A model generated the notes under the pieces. The model saw only the letters and a program-made list of their open reading frames with translations. It was not told the DNA's origin and did no database searches. From positions 100,061 through 164,060 of the forward strand of contig SMMW01000379.1 of the NCBI GenBank assembly GCA_004794655.1: 64,000 bases of DNA, given 5' to 3'. Below, piece after piece: positions 21,991 to 35,000 of the stretch. The position numbers and the translations under genes were made by a program. Origin of the DNA: Marisa cornuarietis. Taxonomy: Eukaryota; Mollusca; Gastropoda; Architaenioglossa; Ampullariidae. Numbering within the stretch: position 1 is the first letter of the stretch; every line of letters starts with the position of its first letter.

Positions 21991-22278
21991 GCGATCTTTT
22001 AATGTCACCTGTTATCTTGTTAGGACGCTCGTGTTTTTCTTAGTTATTCTTATAAACACGAAAAGAATCTTGTGCGTGGAAACCTCTCATTACATTAAAG
22101 TATCAGAGAGAAAGGTGAAATGTAAAAAGATGAAAGGTAATATAATAATAATCTTATTTTTCTGAAGCTATACATCACTAGTTAACTAAAACTCACTAAC
22201 TTTATTTTAAACATGATTTTTTTTCCTGCAATATGACATTGATCATAAAGTGTCCATTGGTCTCTCGCTGACACTTAC

Positions 22279-22500
22279 CTGAGTGTGGAAAGTATTAGAG
22301 CATGGCGACAGGGAACTGAATGCTGAAGGTGAAGAGTTAAAGACTTTGTTTAGCAGTAAACACGTAGAAATACAAAAACTACAAGGACTGAGTCCATCCC
22401 TGAGTCACTGGCTGTGAGCGCGAAAGACGAGACTGACTGTAGCCTCAGCCAGCATCGCACGTCGTCACCACAGCAGGAAGGAAACTGGATAATCGTAAGG
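22279..22500 (-). promoter_or_regulatory. gene B 5' non-coding exon and proximal promoter
   Basis: A strong donor (CTCAG then GTAAGT) ends at 22279 and fits splicing to the start exon at 21572. The exon contains a minimal upstream ORF, ATG CTC TAA, at 22303-22295. The upstream limit and TATA box were not found; a GGAAGGAAACTGG stretch at about 22472-22484 (+ strand) loosely resembles an interferon-regulatory-factor half-site pair. Confidence 0.45.
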
Positions 22501-22771
22501 CCGCATCACACGGTGCGACATAATGTCCAAGTGTAAAGTACGTCAATGTCTTTTAGGGTGTCACTCGTACAAGAAATGACTGTCATAAAGACAATAGGTG
22601 GACATGTTGTACTGAAACCGCACACGAAACTATACTACATTTCCCTTGAAAAATGTTCCAGTCTGAGAGCGTGCTAACACAATCGAGGGGCTGCATTGGT
22701 TGATTTAAACGAAAGACACGACATGTGTGTGTTAAGGCAATCACATTTAGAAACATTGAAATATATTGTAA

Positions 22772-22773
<2 letters not shown>

Positions 22774-22817
<44 letters not shown>
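22774..22817. repeat. (CA)n microsatellite
   Basis: About 21 CA units upstream of gene B. Confidence 0.97.
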
Positions 22818-22820
<3 letters not shown>

Positions 22821-22905
22821 GATAACTGATTTATACAGTGACTGACGTAGGTTTACCAAGTATGGTAAGCTTTCAAATCACTCAACACTGTCCTTGGACA
22901 ATTGT

Positions 22906-23145
22906 TTATCGAGCTACAGACACTGTACAGATTTGAACGTTAGTCACATGACCTTGTGCTAATAACAGAAGTTGTTTGTCCAACTGTAGTGTACTCGCCA
23001 CTTCAGCTCTCTTCATGAATGTGACACGCCTCGTTGTGCCACACTTGGCCAAAATACTCTCCAGCTCTCTAGACTTGCGACAATGTCGCCAGTGTATTAT
23101 GTCAGATATTCCCATCCTCGCTGCTCTCCATACACTGTAGTTAAT
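22906..23145 (-). other. possible terminal exon, unknown
   Basis: An acceptor-like TTAACTACAG at about 23145 leads into an open minus frame of about 75 codons (WRAARMGISD ... RKSRELESIL ... ) that ends in a stop at 22906. Composition is protein-like but no family is recognised and no upstream exon was found. Confidence 0.25.
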
Positions 23146-23971
23146 GACTGTTATTTTATCCCTTGACGCCTAAGAAATAACTTCAACTGAACTAATGGTG
23201 CAAAGATTAAAATCAAACAGCAGAAAAAACAAAATCTATCATATAATAATACATAATAACACGACACACAGCACAACAAAAAAATATATCATGATAATTT
23301 CATTCAGATCCCTCATACCGTAGAACAACAACAATCAACAATATTTTAATACATTTATATTGGTAACACTTTAAAATGACTCTAAGCTGTAAGAAAAGTT
23401 TATAACAGGTGAATGCAACAAGTTTTAAGCCACTTTTTTCCCTTTAAGTGTAAACTTGTAAAAACAGAGAAACGAGAAGGACATGACACTCTTTATATGG
23501 GATTTATAAAATAACTAAAGAAGCCCTTGATGGAATGTAAAGGCCAGCTTACGGAGAAGGAAACGGCACTGTTAGGCCTCTTTCAAGATAGCCCTAATTT
23601 TGGTGACGAAGACAGCGCATTGGTACTTAAATAGGGCGACAATGTTCATCTCATAGTCACGGATGACAGTTATAAAACTAGGTGGATAATATCGTCGAAA
23701 ATTAAAACCCAGGGTAACCGGGGGCATTAGGCACCGCACTTTAGGCACATGTGCATATCTTATCATTTTTTCAAAACTCCTAAATCATATTTAAAAATGA
23801 AAAGTATCATAGCTCACTAATACCTTTATGTCATCAACATTCACCATTTTTTGGACTAAAAAGTCATTAGAACTATTTTATTTTGATGTGTTATTGATAT
23901 GTGCAAATAATCCCAAACCAGCAACTTTTGGGGACATTAAGCACTCATCCCGGGGGCATTAAGCACTTGGC

Positions 23972-24235
23972 TTATTGAGTGCATAAATCACACATACATT
24001 CCTCTTGTTCCATATCCTCCAGGCTCCTAGTGATGTCCGTACATCTGGCATGATACCAGAGACTACAAATGTCACACTGAATCCAGCGGTCACCACCAGC
24101 TTGCCCACACCGTCCACATTCAGTGTCATCAGAAGACGAGTCCAAGTCAATTGGGCTCTGAGATCGTGGGCGCTTTTTTTCTTTGTGGGTGCTTTTGCCT
24201 CTTCCCTTACCACTACCTCTACCTCGTCCTTGCAA
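23972..24235 (-). pseudogene. transposon-borne PHD finger ORF
   Basis: The frame starts in a basic Gly/Arg/Lys stretch (GRGRGSGKGRGK), then a Ser/Asp patch, then CGRCGQ, WIQCDICSLWYHARC and CMCDLC, a complete C4HC3 PHD zinc finger. PHD fingers occur at the C-terminus of some pogo/Tigger-like transposases. It is open but probably only the tail of a deleted transposase, with no own start ATG. Confidence 0.7.
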
Positions 24236-24365
24236 ACTCTTTGCAGCGTCCTCCTCCCTTAACCTCTGGAGACAATCCTCTTCTGTGAGGCTTTCGCCAT
24301 AGCGAAAGCGCTGAACTCTTGCCGATCTTCCTCTACCAGTATTGGTGAAATGAGGTTTTAACTGT

Positions 24366-24636
24366 TCAAGAATTCAGCCATGAGCTTGATGCACTCTGAC
24401 AGTTCTGCTTCATGGACTGCAGACAATGCTGTTTATCTACCAACATGTGCATTGATGGGGATTTCACCAATAGTTCGCCGAAGCAGTGACTTCTTGTTAA
24501 TTCCATAATGTTTTGATGCTTAATTGGCAGAAATTTGGCCATTTTTTACTGCAGTATATGCATCAATCATCTTCTGCCTGGTGCTGAAGTTCTCTCGGCC
24601 ACCACCCTCCTTTTTCTTTTTGTAGCTCTGCACCAT
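24366..24636 (-). pseudogene. transposase helix-turn-helix remnant (psq-like)
   Basis: From an ATG at 24636 the frame reads a Lys-rich stretch, ENFSTRQKMIDAYTAVKNGQ, a stop, ASKHYGINKKSLLRR. This matches the Psq/CENP-B-type DNA-binding helix-turn-helix of pogo/Tigger transposases; a TAA replaces an expected Gln codon, and further stops follow. Confidence 0.65.
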
Positions 24637-25029
24637 TCTGTCAAAACATGAAATACGGGGGGGGGGCATTAAGCTCCAACTCTAAGCAATGAAGAAACTA
24701 ACATGTGCTCTGATCCACACAAGAAACAATAATGTGCAAGCTCAACCAAATACATGCCAGTTTATGTTACTAAAATGTCATTTGTGTTGCTATTTTCAAA
24801 CAAAAGAGCAAAGTATTTGATGTTTATGCACTCAAATTCTTAGGAGTGGAGCATTAAGCACCCCTGGGAATTAGGTTTCATTTAACACTCTTATTAAAGC
24901 ATTTTCTTTCATTTAAATACATTTCTACATTGCCCCATACTCTAACAATACAGGGAAAGAACAGTCTGGGAGGGTACCTCAAGTAGTGGTGCCTATTGCC
25001 CCCTGCTGCCTATTACCCCCAGTTACTCC

Positions 25030-26089
25030 ATATCTTTTGTTTTACGGACATTAAGTCCTAAGAATTTATCATCGCACCAGGCAATACATTCTTTAAGGGC
25101 AATGTGTTGAGATTGAAGTGCAGTTTCATCAGAGAATTTTACGAGCTATTTTTCTTCGTGGTTAGTGGGACAGCTGTAAGTATACGTACGTTATTCAAAC
25201 ATGTGAATGAAACACAGCCGTAGGGTTAGCCGGTGCACGTTATGATGAAATCAGAAAAAAAGCCCCTGACAAGTACTCACTGCATGTAAACCAGACAGGA
25301 AATGAACGATGACACTAAATGATGGTCAAGGGAAAAACTCGTCAGTCTTCTAACCTATTTACTTCAGTACTTGCATGACCAACGACGCTGAGACCACCGA
25401 TGTTTAGTCGTTTTTAAGATGCTAAGCTGCTACAATGGCTGATGATTTTTCTAACTGCTCTGCGACAAATAACATACTCACCAGAAGTCTTTCCTAATTT
25501 TACACACCTAAGAAGCTTTGATACTTGTTCTTGGCGTAAAACAATCTTTTGGAAGTGATACAAAATGTAGCACCACCTTAAAATTAGCTAGGAAGTCAAG
25601 TGTCTCGAACCGAGTAAAAATAAATTATCAAAAGCATTAGGCAGGGCCGTTTTGTGTATGATTTCTGCTTCCAAGCTCTTAAGCCGATCTTCAACAGTTG
25701 TCATATTATTGAGAAAATGTCAGACTGCACAAATGTCTCTGTAGCAAAACTCTGACTGTACTTTATCCTGATGTTTGCATCTTGGCCCGACGAATACATT
25801 GCGAGTTTCTTTACCAGCTTCTTCTCGTGTCCAGAAACCGCGAAGAACACAAACCTTCTTATTAAGCGCTGCTTTCAAAATCTTAGTCACCCAAGTTTTA
25901 TAGTTTTGGTAATCATGGAGACAAAACGTCTACAGTCTCTGCCTCTGTGCCCTTTCTTCTTAGATCTTTGACTGAGACATGAAGAGAGCAGCGGAATGTC
26001 AACATGTAGACCAGTAATTCCTTGGATAGCGGAATGGAAAGCTAAATGACGGAAAAACAGAAGCTTTACTTTTTTCAAAGAGAAGAGAC
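25030..26089. other. intergenic, nothing recognised
   Basis: No reading frame or repeat that I can support. Confidence 0.4.
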
Positions 26090-26335
26090 AGGGTTTACTC
26101 TTCACTGCCTGTTTATGTTCGGGTAGGCGATGCTGATGTTCCTTTTGACTCTTCGGCACGTAATTTAGGTTACATAATGTCTGCTGACATGTCTCTTGAT
26201 AAACATGTCTCTCACATTTGTCCATCTGCATACTATGAGCTCCAGAAGATCATACTCTGTCTGTCTCAATCACCAAAGTTCTGATCTGCTCGTTTATTCT
26301 GTCTAAATTAGACTACTGCAACTCGAAGAATGATT
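26090..26335 (+). mobile_element. CR1/L2-like LINE fragment
   Basis: The + strand reads ARNLGYIMSADMSLDKHVSH and PSAYYELQKI, the C-terminal reverse transcriptase tail seen in the copy at 34.6 kb (RNLGFIVTDDMTLDRHV). Stops and frame breaks follow. Opposite orientation to the other copies in the window. Confidence 0.65.
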
Positions 26336-28029
26336 TTTGTCAAAGCGAAGAGAACCGGTTTCACCTGTCTAGCAGTTACAAGCGGGGTGACAGTGGGGGT
26401 GAGGGTGGCAGTGTGTGTGCGACAAGACACGTTTCAATTGGCCGGCGGAGCAAGCTTGTGTGATATGCAGGTCGTGATCAGCACGTGCAGGTCATTCCCC
26501 GTCACTACAGTACCTCGCCTGATCGCTCTCTTCCCTCTCTTCGCTTTTCTCTGATCTCTTGCAGGCTGGAAAGGATGTAGGGGATGAATTTCATTATGTA
26601 TTTAGTAGTACAAAAACTGCTGACCAGCGTAAAAATTATTTAGCACATAACTATACTCACAATCGTAATTCTTATAAATGTCCTTTATTATCAACTTTAC
26701 GAGACTTTAAAAAAACCTCAATAGATTAGCTTGATTTGTAAAGCTTTTACGGAGTATGATCACTTAGTAAAAAGTAATAGAATGTGTGTGTGGTGTGGGT
26801 GTGTGTGAGTGTGAAAGAGAGAGAGATAACATATATCGAATGAGAATATGACTGATTATGTGTATCTGTGATTTAGGCAAGAATGAGAAGGGCAGAAACA
26901 TCCCATGACCAGAGTTTATCCTTTGTTTATTTGTGTTTGTATCCTTTAATTTATTTCATGACATATGCAGGTGTATAGAGAATGAAGACATGTTTCTATC
27001 AGAATTCAAAAACCGTTTTATCTTGTCTTTTAATAGCTTGAAAAGGAAACACAACTTTTTAAAATTGTTTGATCATGTGCACTTCTCTTGCAAAAAGACA
27101 TCTAAGAGTTGTGTTTACATTGACTAAAATCCACTAGGTCATTTTCAGTCTGAATACTAGTGAGCGCAAGACTGTAACCAAGGGAAACAAAGTACTTTAT
27201 GATCGTTGTGCACGCGGACCTGCTGAATCCTTCCCCCATCCCACAAAAAGCCAGTTCCTCCTTCACTCCTCTCATCTCTGTCTGTGTGTAACCCGCGCAC
27301 GCTGACTAAATGTAGACTGAGATTACAAGTGTTCGGGACAAACAAATTTTTCGTGCTTCCCCATGTGCCCACATGCGATCCCTTCTCTTTTATGCACGTT
27401 TTGACATCAGCTGTGCGCTGTCATTAGCTCTCTCCAATAGCTGTGAGAGCAACGCGCGACTGCCATCAATAATCTTAGCAGCTGGCTGACTGGCTGAAAT
27501 CTGTGGCTGATATAAAACTGAAGTATTGAATATGTTTCAATTTGCATTGTCAAATCTATGTTGATATGAAAAGTAGTAGTTAACACCAGTAATAAACAGC
27601 GGGTCCCAGCATAATGCTGTATTGCCGTCTCTTATGGTGTGAGCAATATCTCAATCTATAGTTTGTATGCACTAAGCAGGGGCGGCTTTGAGTCCGTGGC
27701 GGCCCTGGGCAGAGAAAAAATTCGTTCGCCCCTTCACTATGGTATTTTATGCTCTGTAAGACGGTAGTAATATACTATGTGTAAAACGGTTTTACTATAT
27801 AACCTATTTAAGTACTTTACTATGACTGGTACCTGCATTATACCTGTAACCTGTGTAAAGTATCCGTATTCTAACCTGTGTAAGGTAGGGTACCGTAGTT
27901 GTACTTTTTCTCTTTCACTTTTAGAACCAAGTATTTTCTCTCTTATAAAAGTCTAAGCGAGAGATCAGCATCATGTCATTGCTTAGACATACAACACACA
28001 CACATAATATGATTTCATTTCTTTCTTTG

Positions 28030-28087
<58 letters not shown>

Positions 28088-28139
28088 TAACATGATATAA
28101 TGAAGATGACCGTAGAACTGACGAAAGTCAGGAAGACAT
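26336..28139. other. intergenic between pogo element and gene C 3' end
   Basis: No gene supported. A GT/GA-rich microsatellite at about 26783-26825 and a (CA)n run at 28036-28087 are present. The piece around 27675-27740 (GGCGGCTTTGAGTCCG, GGCGGCCCTGGGCAG) resembles the ends of some DNA transposons. Confidence 0.4.
28036..28087. repeat. (CA)n microsatellite
   Basis: About 25 perfect CA units just downstream of the gene C poly(A) signal. Confidence 0.97.
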
Positions 28140-28145
28140 TTTATT
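28140..28145 (-). terminator. gene C poly(A) signal
   Basis: AATAAA on the minus strand, 60 bases after the gene C stop codon, with no other candidate nearer. Confidence 0.7.
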
Positions 28146-28204
28146 TCAGACGATAGACACAAGACTACAACATGTGACAGGTGTGGGGTGAGATGATCAG
28201 CCAG

Positions 28205-28557
28205 CTAGTCGTCACGGGAGACAATCAAAAGTTGTAATTTACACCGAGACATAAGGTATAGTCGGACATTGCCAGTATACACATCATCCAGGCAGACGAC
28301 GACTTCTCTCTCCAGGCCACGAACACGGTGTCCATTCGCCACCCACACCACGTCACTGCGGGCCGTGGCCACGTCATTAATGTCATCATCCTTCATCACC
28401 CGCACTGGAATACCCGCTTCTTTAAACGCCTTCACCATACCTGAGTTGTCACTAACTTCATTCCAGTACAACACCAGCACGTCTCTCCACTGCAGGCAGG
28501 GTTGTGTTGTGCCGTCGCTGGTGGATGTGACGGTGGTTGATTTTGTCGTGTCATTTT
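28205..28557 (-). CDS. gene C last exon: SF1 helicase C-terminal half
   Basis: Acceptor TTAACAG, phase 1 in, stop TAG at 28207-28205. It encodes LQWRDVLVL, VKAFKEAGIPVRVMKDDD, VWVANGHRVRGLEREVVVC (motif V region) and YLMSRCKLQLLIV (motif VI-like, with SRCK for the usual TRAR). Confidence 0.82.
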
Positions 28558-31500
28558 CTGTTAACATTTAAAGTTAGATTCTTGTGTAAGTCACATATCG
28601 GAGATAAAAGCGTACACGCTGACAGAAAATTTATTATGCATAATGTTCTCATGATGTGATGATGTAAAGTGACAGACACACGTAACTAACACGCTGTCTT
28701 CTTAACAAGACTGTTTTTCACCTGTGTATTATTGATAACACAGTTAACTGCTCAACTGTCAACAAACATGGTACCCACACCTACCCGTAACACCAACATG
28801 AAGACTGTGTAGGAAGCTGGCCACCTCACGACCGCACGTGACACAGTCACCTGGCCTGTGACCTAAGTGACCCTGACCTCGGTGATACAATCGACTGACC
28901 GGCGGGCCGTCTGTGTGGTCGGACACACCAGGCTCACTGTACGGCTTGACATAATGATACTCCGTGATATACGAGTCCTGCTCGACTTCCCTGACGACGG
29001 CTGGTGGAGAGCGGAGGGGTTTGGTTAAATATTCCACTTGCCAGCCGGCGGGTTCGAGTCCAAGGTCACAACTTGCCGCCCAAAGATGGAGACGAGGAAC
29101 TTGTGTAAGCAGCTTGTCACACACAGTCTCGAAGCAATATCTGTCACAGACACGAGTGTTAGAGATGCTGGAGATACATGTGTTACACTGTGTACTGTTA
29201 CTATTATGTTAATGTTTGTGTATCGTGTATTACGTCCGCAGTTAATGACGTCATGTTTCATGCTATGTATATGATGTTATAATAATGACACGTGTTGCTA
29301 CACAATCTGTGTAACAGCCGATGTAACAACAAACCTTCTCTTATAAGCATCACAACACCTCCATCAGGTGTGTAAACCATTGAGGAATTATCACCTGTTA
29401 CACACCTGGTGGTGATTATGAGATACAAGCGAGCGCCATCTACCTGTGTGTCTATCATCACATCACACGCTGTACTACTCACAGCCAGTTAGGGGCCACC
29501 TCATCAGCGATGACGTACAACGACCCTCTGCTCGCCTCCTGTGACAAGTCGTTGACGGCCTTCTCCACGTCTTTACCGTCATCAAGATCATACAGCAGGA
29601 GGTGAGGCTGACCGGGTGATACACCTGCTGACTGTTGTGTGTTTACTGTTTGCAGCAACAGGTGATACAACATGATGCACGCAGCACGACTCCCCCACCA
29701 AGTACTCACAATGTAGACGTGGTGACCACATCGCAGCCATTTTATACCCATCATCAGCAGCACCACAGTTTTACCTGTGCCGGGCGGTCCGGTGACAAAG
29801 AGTCTGGGAGGCGCCGTGTTGAGCAGGTGAAGTTGCTCCGGGAAGAGTGTTATTACAGCAGTATAGCACTCTCCTGTACACCACACGGCCTGACCCAGGG
29901 TCTTGACACTCACACGTGGAGGACATGTACATGGCACACTCACTGTTGTCGCCGGAACACAGAATCTAGTGCAATTACAAGAAGTACAAAATGTATTATG
30001 AATAATTGATAAAATACTTTGTTCTTTTAACTATTTTCCTTTTTCGTTATTCGCACGCTAAGAAAATCATTTGTCGCTGCTGTTGATTACCTAAATTCTT
30101 TTTTTTTTTCAACAAATGCAAAGGGAAAAATAATTTTGGAGCGTTTTGTCTAAGTGTACGGCATGTGTTGTCAAAAATTACTACTAAATTATTCCATGAG
30201 TTTCACAATCACATCATATGGAATTTTTAGGAAGTAAATCACAAGAAGTATAATGTGTATTATTCATTAATCAATGATAAAATGCATTAATTCTTAATCT
30301 TTATTTCTTGTTAATTATTGTTACCCTAAAAAATCACCTGCCGCTGCCGAAGACCATAGTTTCCTGCTTTCAACGAATAAGAACTAAACATATTTCTGTA
30401 GCTTTTTTGTAATGATACTCATGAGAAGAAATGTTTCAAATTATCTCAGTTATCATCAGGACTAACATCAATATCATCAATGAGCGGGACTAAACCTATT
30501 TACAAACATATAGTAACATGCACTTTTTTCTGACTTAAAGGGCGAACGTTCTTGATAAAGAGGAAACAATCACTACAAAGACGTAATAGAATAAGGAAGA
30601 AACGAGAAAAAGTTCTGATTTATTTTGACTGATTAATTTTTTTTATTCTCTCTCTACAACTAATCTTGAAATAGATGTGACTTTGGACTGGCAGTCAGTT
30701 CAGCTCGCGATGGCGGGGTGTGTCTTGATTTGCATTGCACCTACGGAAGAAAATACGAGCGGGAAAAATTCTGAGCATGTTGACGTTTTCCTGTCGGTGG
30801 TTAGAAGGATTGACGATTAGAGAGATTCAGTAATCCAGCTCGGCAGCTCCTAAGAAAGTAAAAGGTTGTAGAGGATGACAGACATTTTTTTGCATGGTAA
30901 TTTTGTCGTCATTTTTCAGTTTGTTGGATAACATCCAGGCTTTCACTTAGTCTATTGTGTGTTTTATGGTGGTGCAGACATGCTGGAGATACTAAAGGCA
31001 GACGCTAACAACTCTGTGTATCATCAGCATACATGCGATGCTGCAGGTCCAAATGGCAGATTGTGAGATCAATTCGTTGGATGTTTATCGTGAATAAAAG
31101 AGGCTCAAAACCTTAAGGCATCCGGATTTTCCAAGAAGCAGGAGATTATGTTGTGACTACGACTATCACATACTTAGTGTAATCAGTCAGGTAGGAGCGG
31201 AAACACTTCAAAACACAATACACTGTCAGATAGACGAAACGTAATATAATGTCGCTAAAGAAGAATTTCATGGTCAAGTATATCAAGCACAGCCAACAGA
31301 TCCAGCATTGACAGTAAGGTATGTGATCCAGCTTCAACAGTAAGGAGATGTGATCCACCATTGAAAATACCGTGGTATGATCCAATATTGACAGTAAGGA
31401 GATATAATCCATCATTAACATAATATGGGGACCATCATTGACATTAGGTGAATAGCCTCGAGCAGTGACAGTAAGGTAATGTGATCCATCATTGATAGTT

Positions 31501-31907
31501 AGAAGATGGGATCCAACATTGCCAATAAGGTAGTGTGATCAAGTATTGACAAGCAGACAAAAATAATTCACGACTCACAGGTTTTAGTTTACGATACGCT
31601 GACTACAATGGTCTAAATAGATTGACTTTGGATTGAGAAATGCTTCAGGAGCTGAACCAGCACAAACTTCTCAAGTTTTTTTTCAAGTTATTAGGGTTGA
31701 CGTTGTTGCTTGACAAAGACTTCCGTAAACAACAGATGTAGAACATCAATCAACAAGGAGTGATCGTTAATGCGAGTGGTGTCTAGAATCACCGCGTCAG
31801 TCATTCATACAGGAGGCGGGTGGCAATCAAGTCAAGAAAGCAAGAATGTTCCAGTGAATTAATGAGGATCTCCCTGACCTGGGACCTAGTGACAGGCACA
31901 AAAGATT

Positions 31908-31938
<31 letters not shown>

Positions 31939-31989
31939 GAAATTGTGTATGTATGCGTGTGTAAAACACGATACTATAAGACTTGATTG

Positions 31990-32036
<47 letters not shown>

Positions 32037-35000
32037 GAGGAAGAATTTTCACCAAACTGAGTCACGAAGTTAACTTTACTCTCAGCATTGTATCCATGAG
32101 TATTTAAAAAAGACAACGCAAAGCAGTCTGCTAACAAATATTACATAAAATCAGTAACAGTAATAAGTATACATCGAGACGAGATGTGAACCCAGAGTGA
32201 TTGTTCACTCCAGTTGTGAATAGCCCACATTAGACCACTATGATACACGTTTGCTCCCGATCACTTCTGGTTTTTCTCTCACCTTTCACTCTTCACTTTC
32301 AATTGGCTAATAATGTCTTTGATATGAACAGTAGCGTTGCTAGTGGCCTTAGATTTTATCATTTACCTTGCGACCTTGCCGCACACGACTGTTTATACTC
32401 CTGTAATCGGTTATCTCAGTGTTTACCTTGCTACTAATTCCTTGTACAACTCAGGTGTCATATGACTGTCAGGTCCAGCCCCAGCCACACGTCGCTGCCA
32501 CCAGTGTTCAAGTTCCCTCAGCACGTGACTACTGACGTCCCACGGGGTCTTGGGGTCAGACAACTGATCAGAGCACAGACACACACCAGCGATGTCGGCG
32601 GCATCTCTTGTTCCCAGACACCGACACAGGTCCTGTAAAAGATTTCATCCATCTAGACGGAAACGTGATCAAAATGTTTTGACAGCTATAGTGTTAACTG
32701 TGTAACACCCATGACATTTGTCATGTGTATTTAAATTTCTTTTATTTTGGGTGTTTTAATAATTTTTATATTTTATTTCATGTATTGGTTTTTATGTGGT
32801 CTTGCAGATGCGAGACTACACTGAGTTTAGACAAAGGGAAGTAACTCTCCCGTGAAAGGAAATAGCTCTACCGACTTCATTTTTCACATCCTTTCTGCTA
32901 GCGTTACACAGGCGGTCAGGTTGGGGACGAAGCTCTCGTCCTCAATGTTGTATGTCCTAAATCAGGTTCGTAAAAAATATTCATGTTGTTGGATACATAA
33001 GACCCTGCCCTAAGAGGGCATAGTATTTTTGGATGTTTTATAGTTTTGTAGGTGTAAGATGTTTGTAGATTTTGCATGACGAAATGGGATCATCTTCCCT
33101 TGTAAAATAGCTCTATAAGGAAAAGAGGAGGTGAGAGATCGCTGTAAGAATTATGTTTGATGTTATTATTTTAATGTGTTTTTGTGGGATTCCTTATTTA
33201 GGGCATGATATTTTTTGAGTGGAATAATACCGAGGTGGTAATATATATTTGGTAAAAATGGTTTAATGAGAATTGGTGATCGCACGTGGTTACCACGTGG
33301 CAGAGGAGTAGAAGTTATGTATAAATTTGAAGTGCATGTAGCATAGGGGAATGTTGTTTAATGTTACTGTAAGGCACAGTAGTGTGGTTTGTGCTGCTAA
33401 GGACTTTGTATTATAAGATGTAGGGGGAAGGTTTAGATTGAGCGTTTTGATATTATGTGTTCTAGGTATAATGAGTCTTTTGTTTGCTTTATTTGCAGGG
33501 CAACAGTTTCTTCTTTTTTATCGCTATATGCACGCCCGTAGCTGCTCGTTCAATAAAGAATCATTTTTGTGAAAAAACAGCCTTGATTGTCGATTGGTAA
33601 AGATAAATACTCCACCCACCATTTTAAACCTCCCAAAACACAGCACCCGTTACAACTGAAAGTGTAGATATACTTTAAATACTACTACTAATATTAATGA
33701 AGATTTTTATAGCGCATATTCACACTCATAGAGAGCATGCTCTTAGCGCTTAAAACAAGGAAGAGACGTGGACTAAATGGATAGAACACGAGGGCGTAAA
33801 AAAATCAACAGTACTGACGACAATCAGAAAACAAGGATAGAAAACACAAAAAGGCTTAAAGTAACAGGAACAGAGAAAATATAGCGATTCTGCAGAGAAA
33901 GATGAGTAGAAAATTAGCAAGAGCAGAAGGGGGAGGGTAAGAAGGACGAGTATTGTGTGGACTGTGTTAGGAGTAATGCTCAAGGAAGAGGTGCGTTTTC
34001 AGTGCAGATTTGAAGGATTCAGTTGTAGGAAGGTGGCGGATATGGAAAGGAAGAGAGTTCCATTGTTTTACTGCTTAATGCCAAAAATCCTGTGACCATA
34101 TGTTGTTGTTATGGTGACAGGAACAGTTAGGATACGGTCATTAGATGAAGAGCGTAGTTGTCTGGCCGGAACGTAAGGGATGAGAAGTTCAGAGAGATAG
34201 TCAGGACAGAAGCCTGCAAAGAAATTAAAACACAGCACAGACAGTTTGTACTGGATGCGAGAACGGATGGGTAGCCAGTGTAGAAAACGAAGGAGAGGAG
34301 TGACATGGTCCCGTGTCCTTGTTCTAAGCACCAGACGTGCAGCAGAGTTCTGTACTCTCTGGAGTCTCTGAATGAGGGATGAGGGGCAGCCTGCCAGCAA
34401 GGAGTTGCAGTAGTCAAGTCGAGAAATAACAAACGCACAGACAAGAATGTTGGTAGCGCGTGCAGAAAGAAAGTGACGGATGGTACTGATCTTACGGAGC
34501 TCATAATAGGCAGACTGACAGACAGCTGCTACATGTCTATCGAGTGTCATGTCATCAGTGACAATAAATCCCAGATTCCTAACAGATGACGTGAAGGTGA
34601 TGTTGGTTTTGCCCACCTTGATGTGATTGGGCAGACTGACGAATGAAGGTTGATGTCTTCTTTTATGTCACAAGAGGGCTTCCGTTTTATCATCATTTAG
34701 TTAAAGCTTGTTTTTTACCATCCAGCCCTTGACATCGCTGATACAAGCTTCTAGGGAGCTAATGGCAGAGTGAGACTCAGCCGGTGGAGTGGAACAGTAA
34801 AGCTGCGTGTCATCAGCATAGGACTGATGACAAATCATTTTAACAAAGATCGATTGTGACGAAAAATGCTGTTTCTCCTTCCAAAGGTAGCAGGGAGGTT
34901 AAGAAATAGGTCGTCTCTAGATTTTCAGGCTGTTGAGGAGAAAATTGCTAGACACCTCACTGTTCTCAGGACCAGCTTTATGTGCGAATATAGTCCTAGA

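Larger units (their letters stand above)
23710..25029 (-). mobile_element. pogo/Tigger-like element, internally deleted
   Basis: Imperfect terminal inverted repeats: left 23714-23733 and right 25007-25026 match at 17 of 20 positions (GTAACCGGGGGCATTAGGCA versus inverse). Inside, minus strand, are a helix-turn-helix remnant and a PHD finger but no DDE catalytic domain between them. Several copies of a CATTAAGCAC phrase lie near both ends. The layout fits an IS630-Tc1-mariner group, pogo/Tigger-type transposon with its core deleted. Confidence 0.7.
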
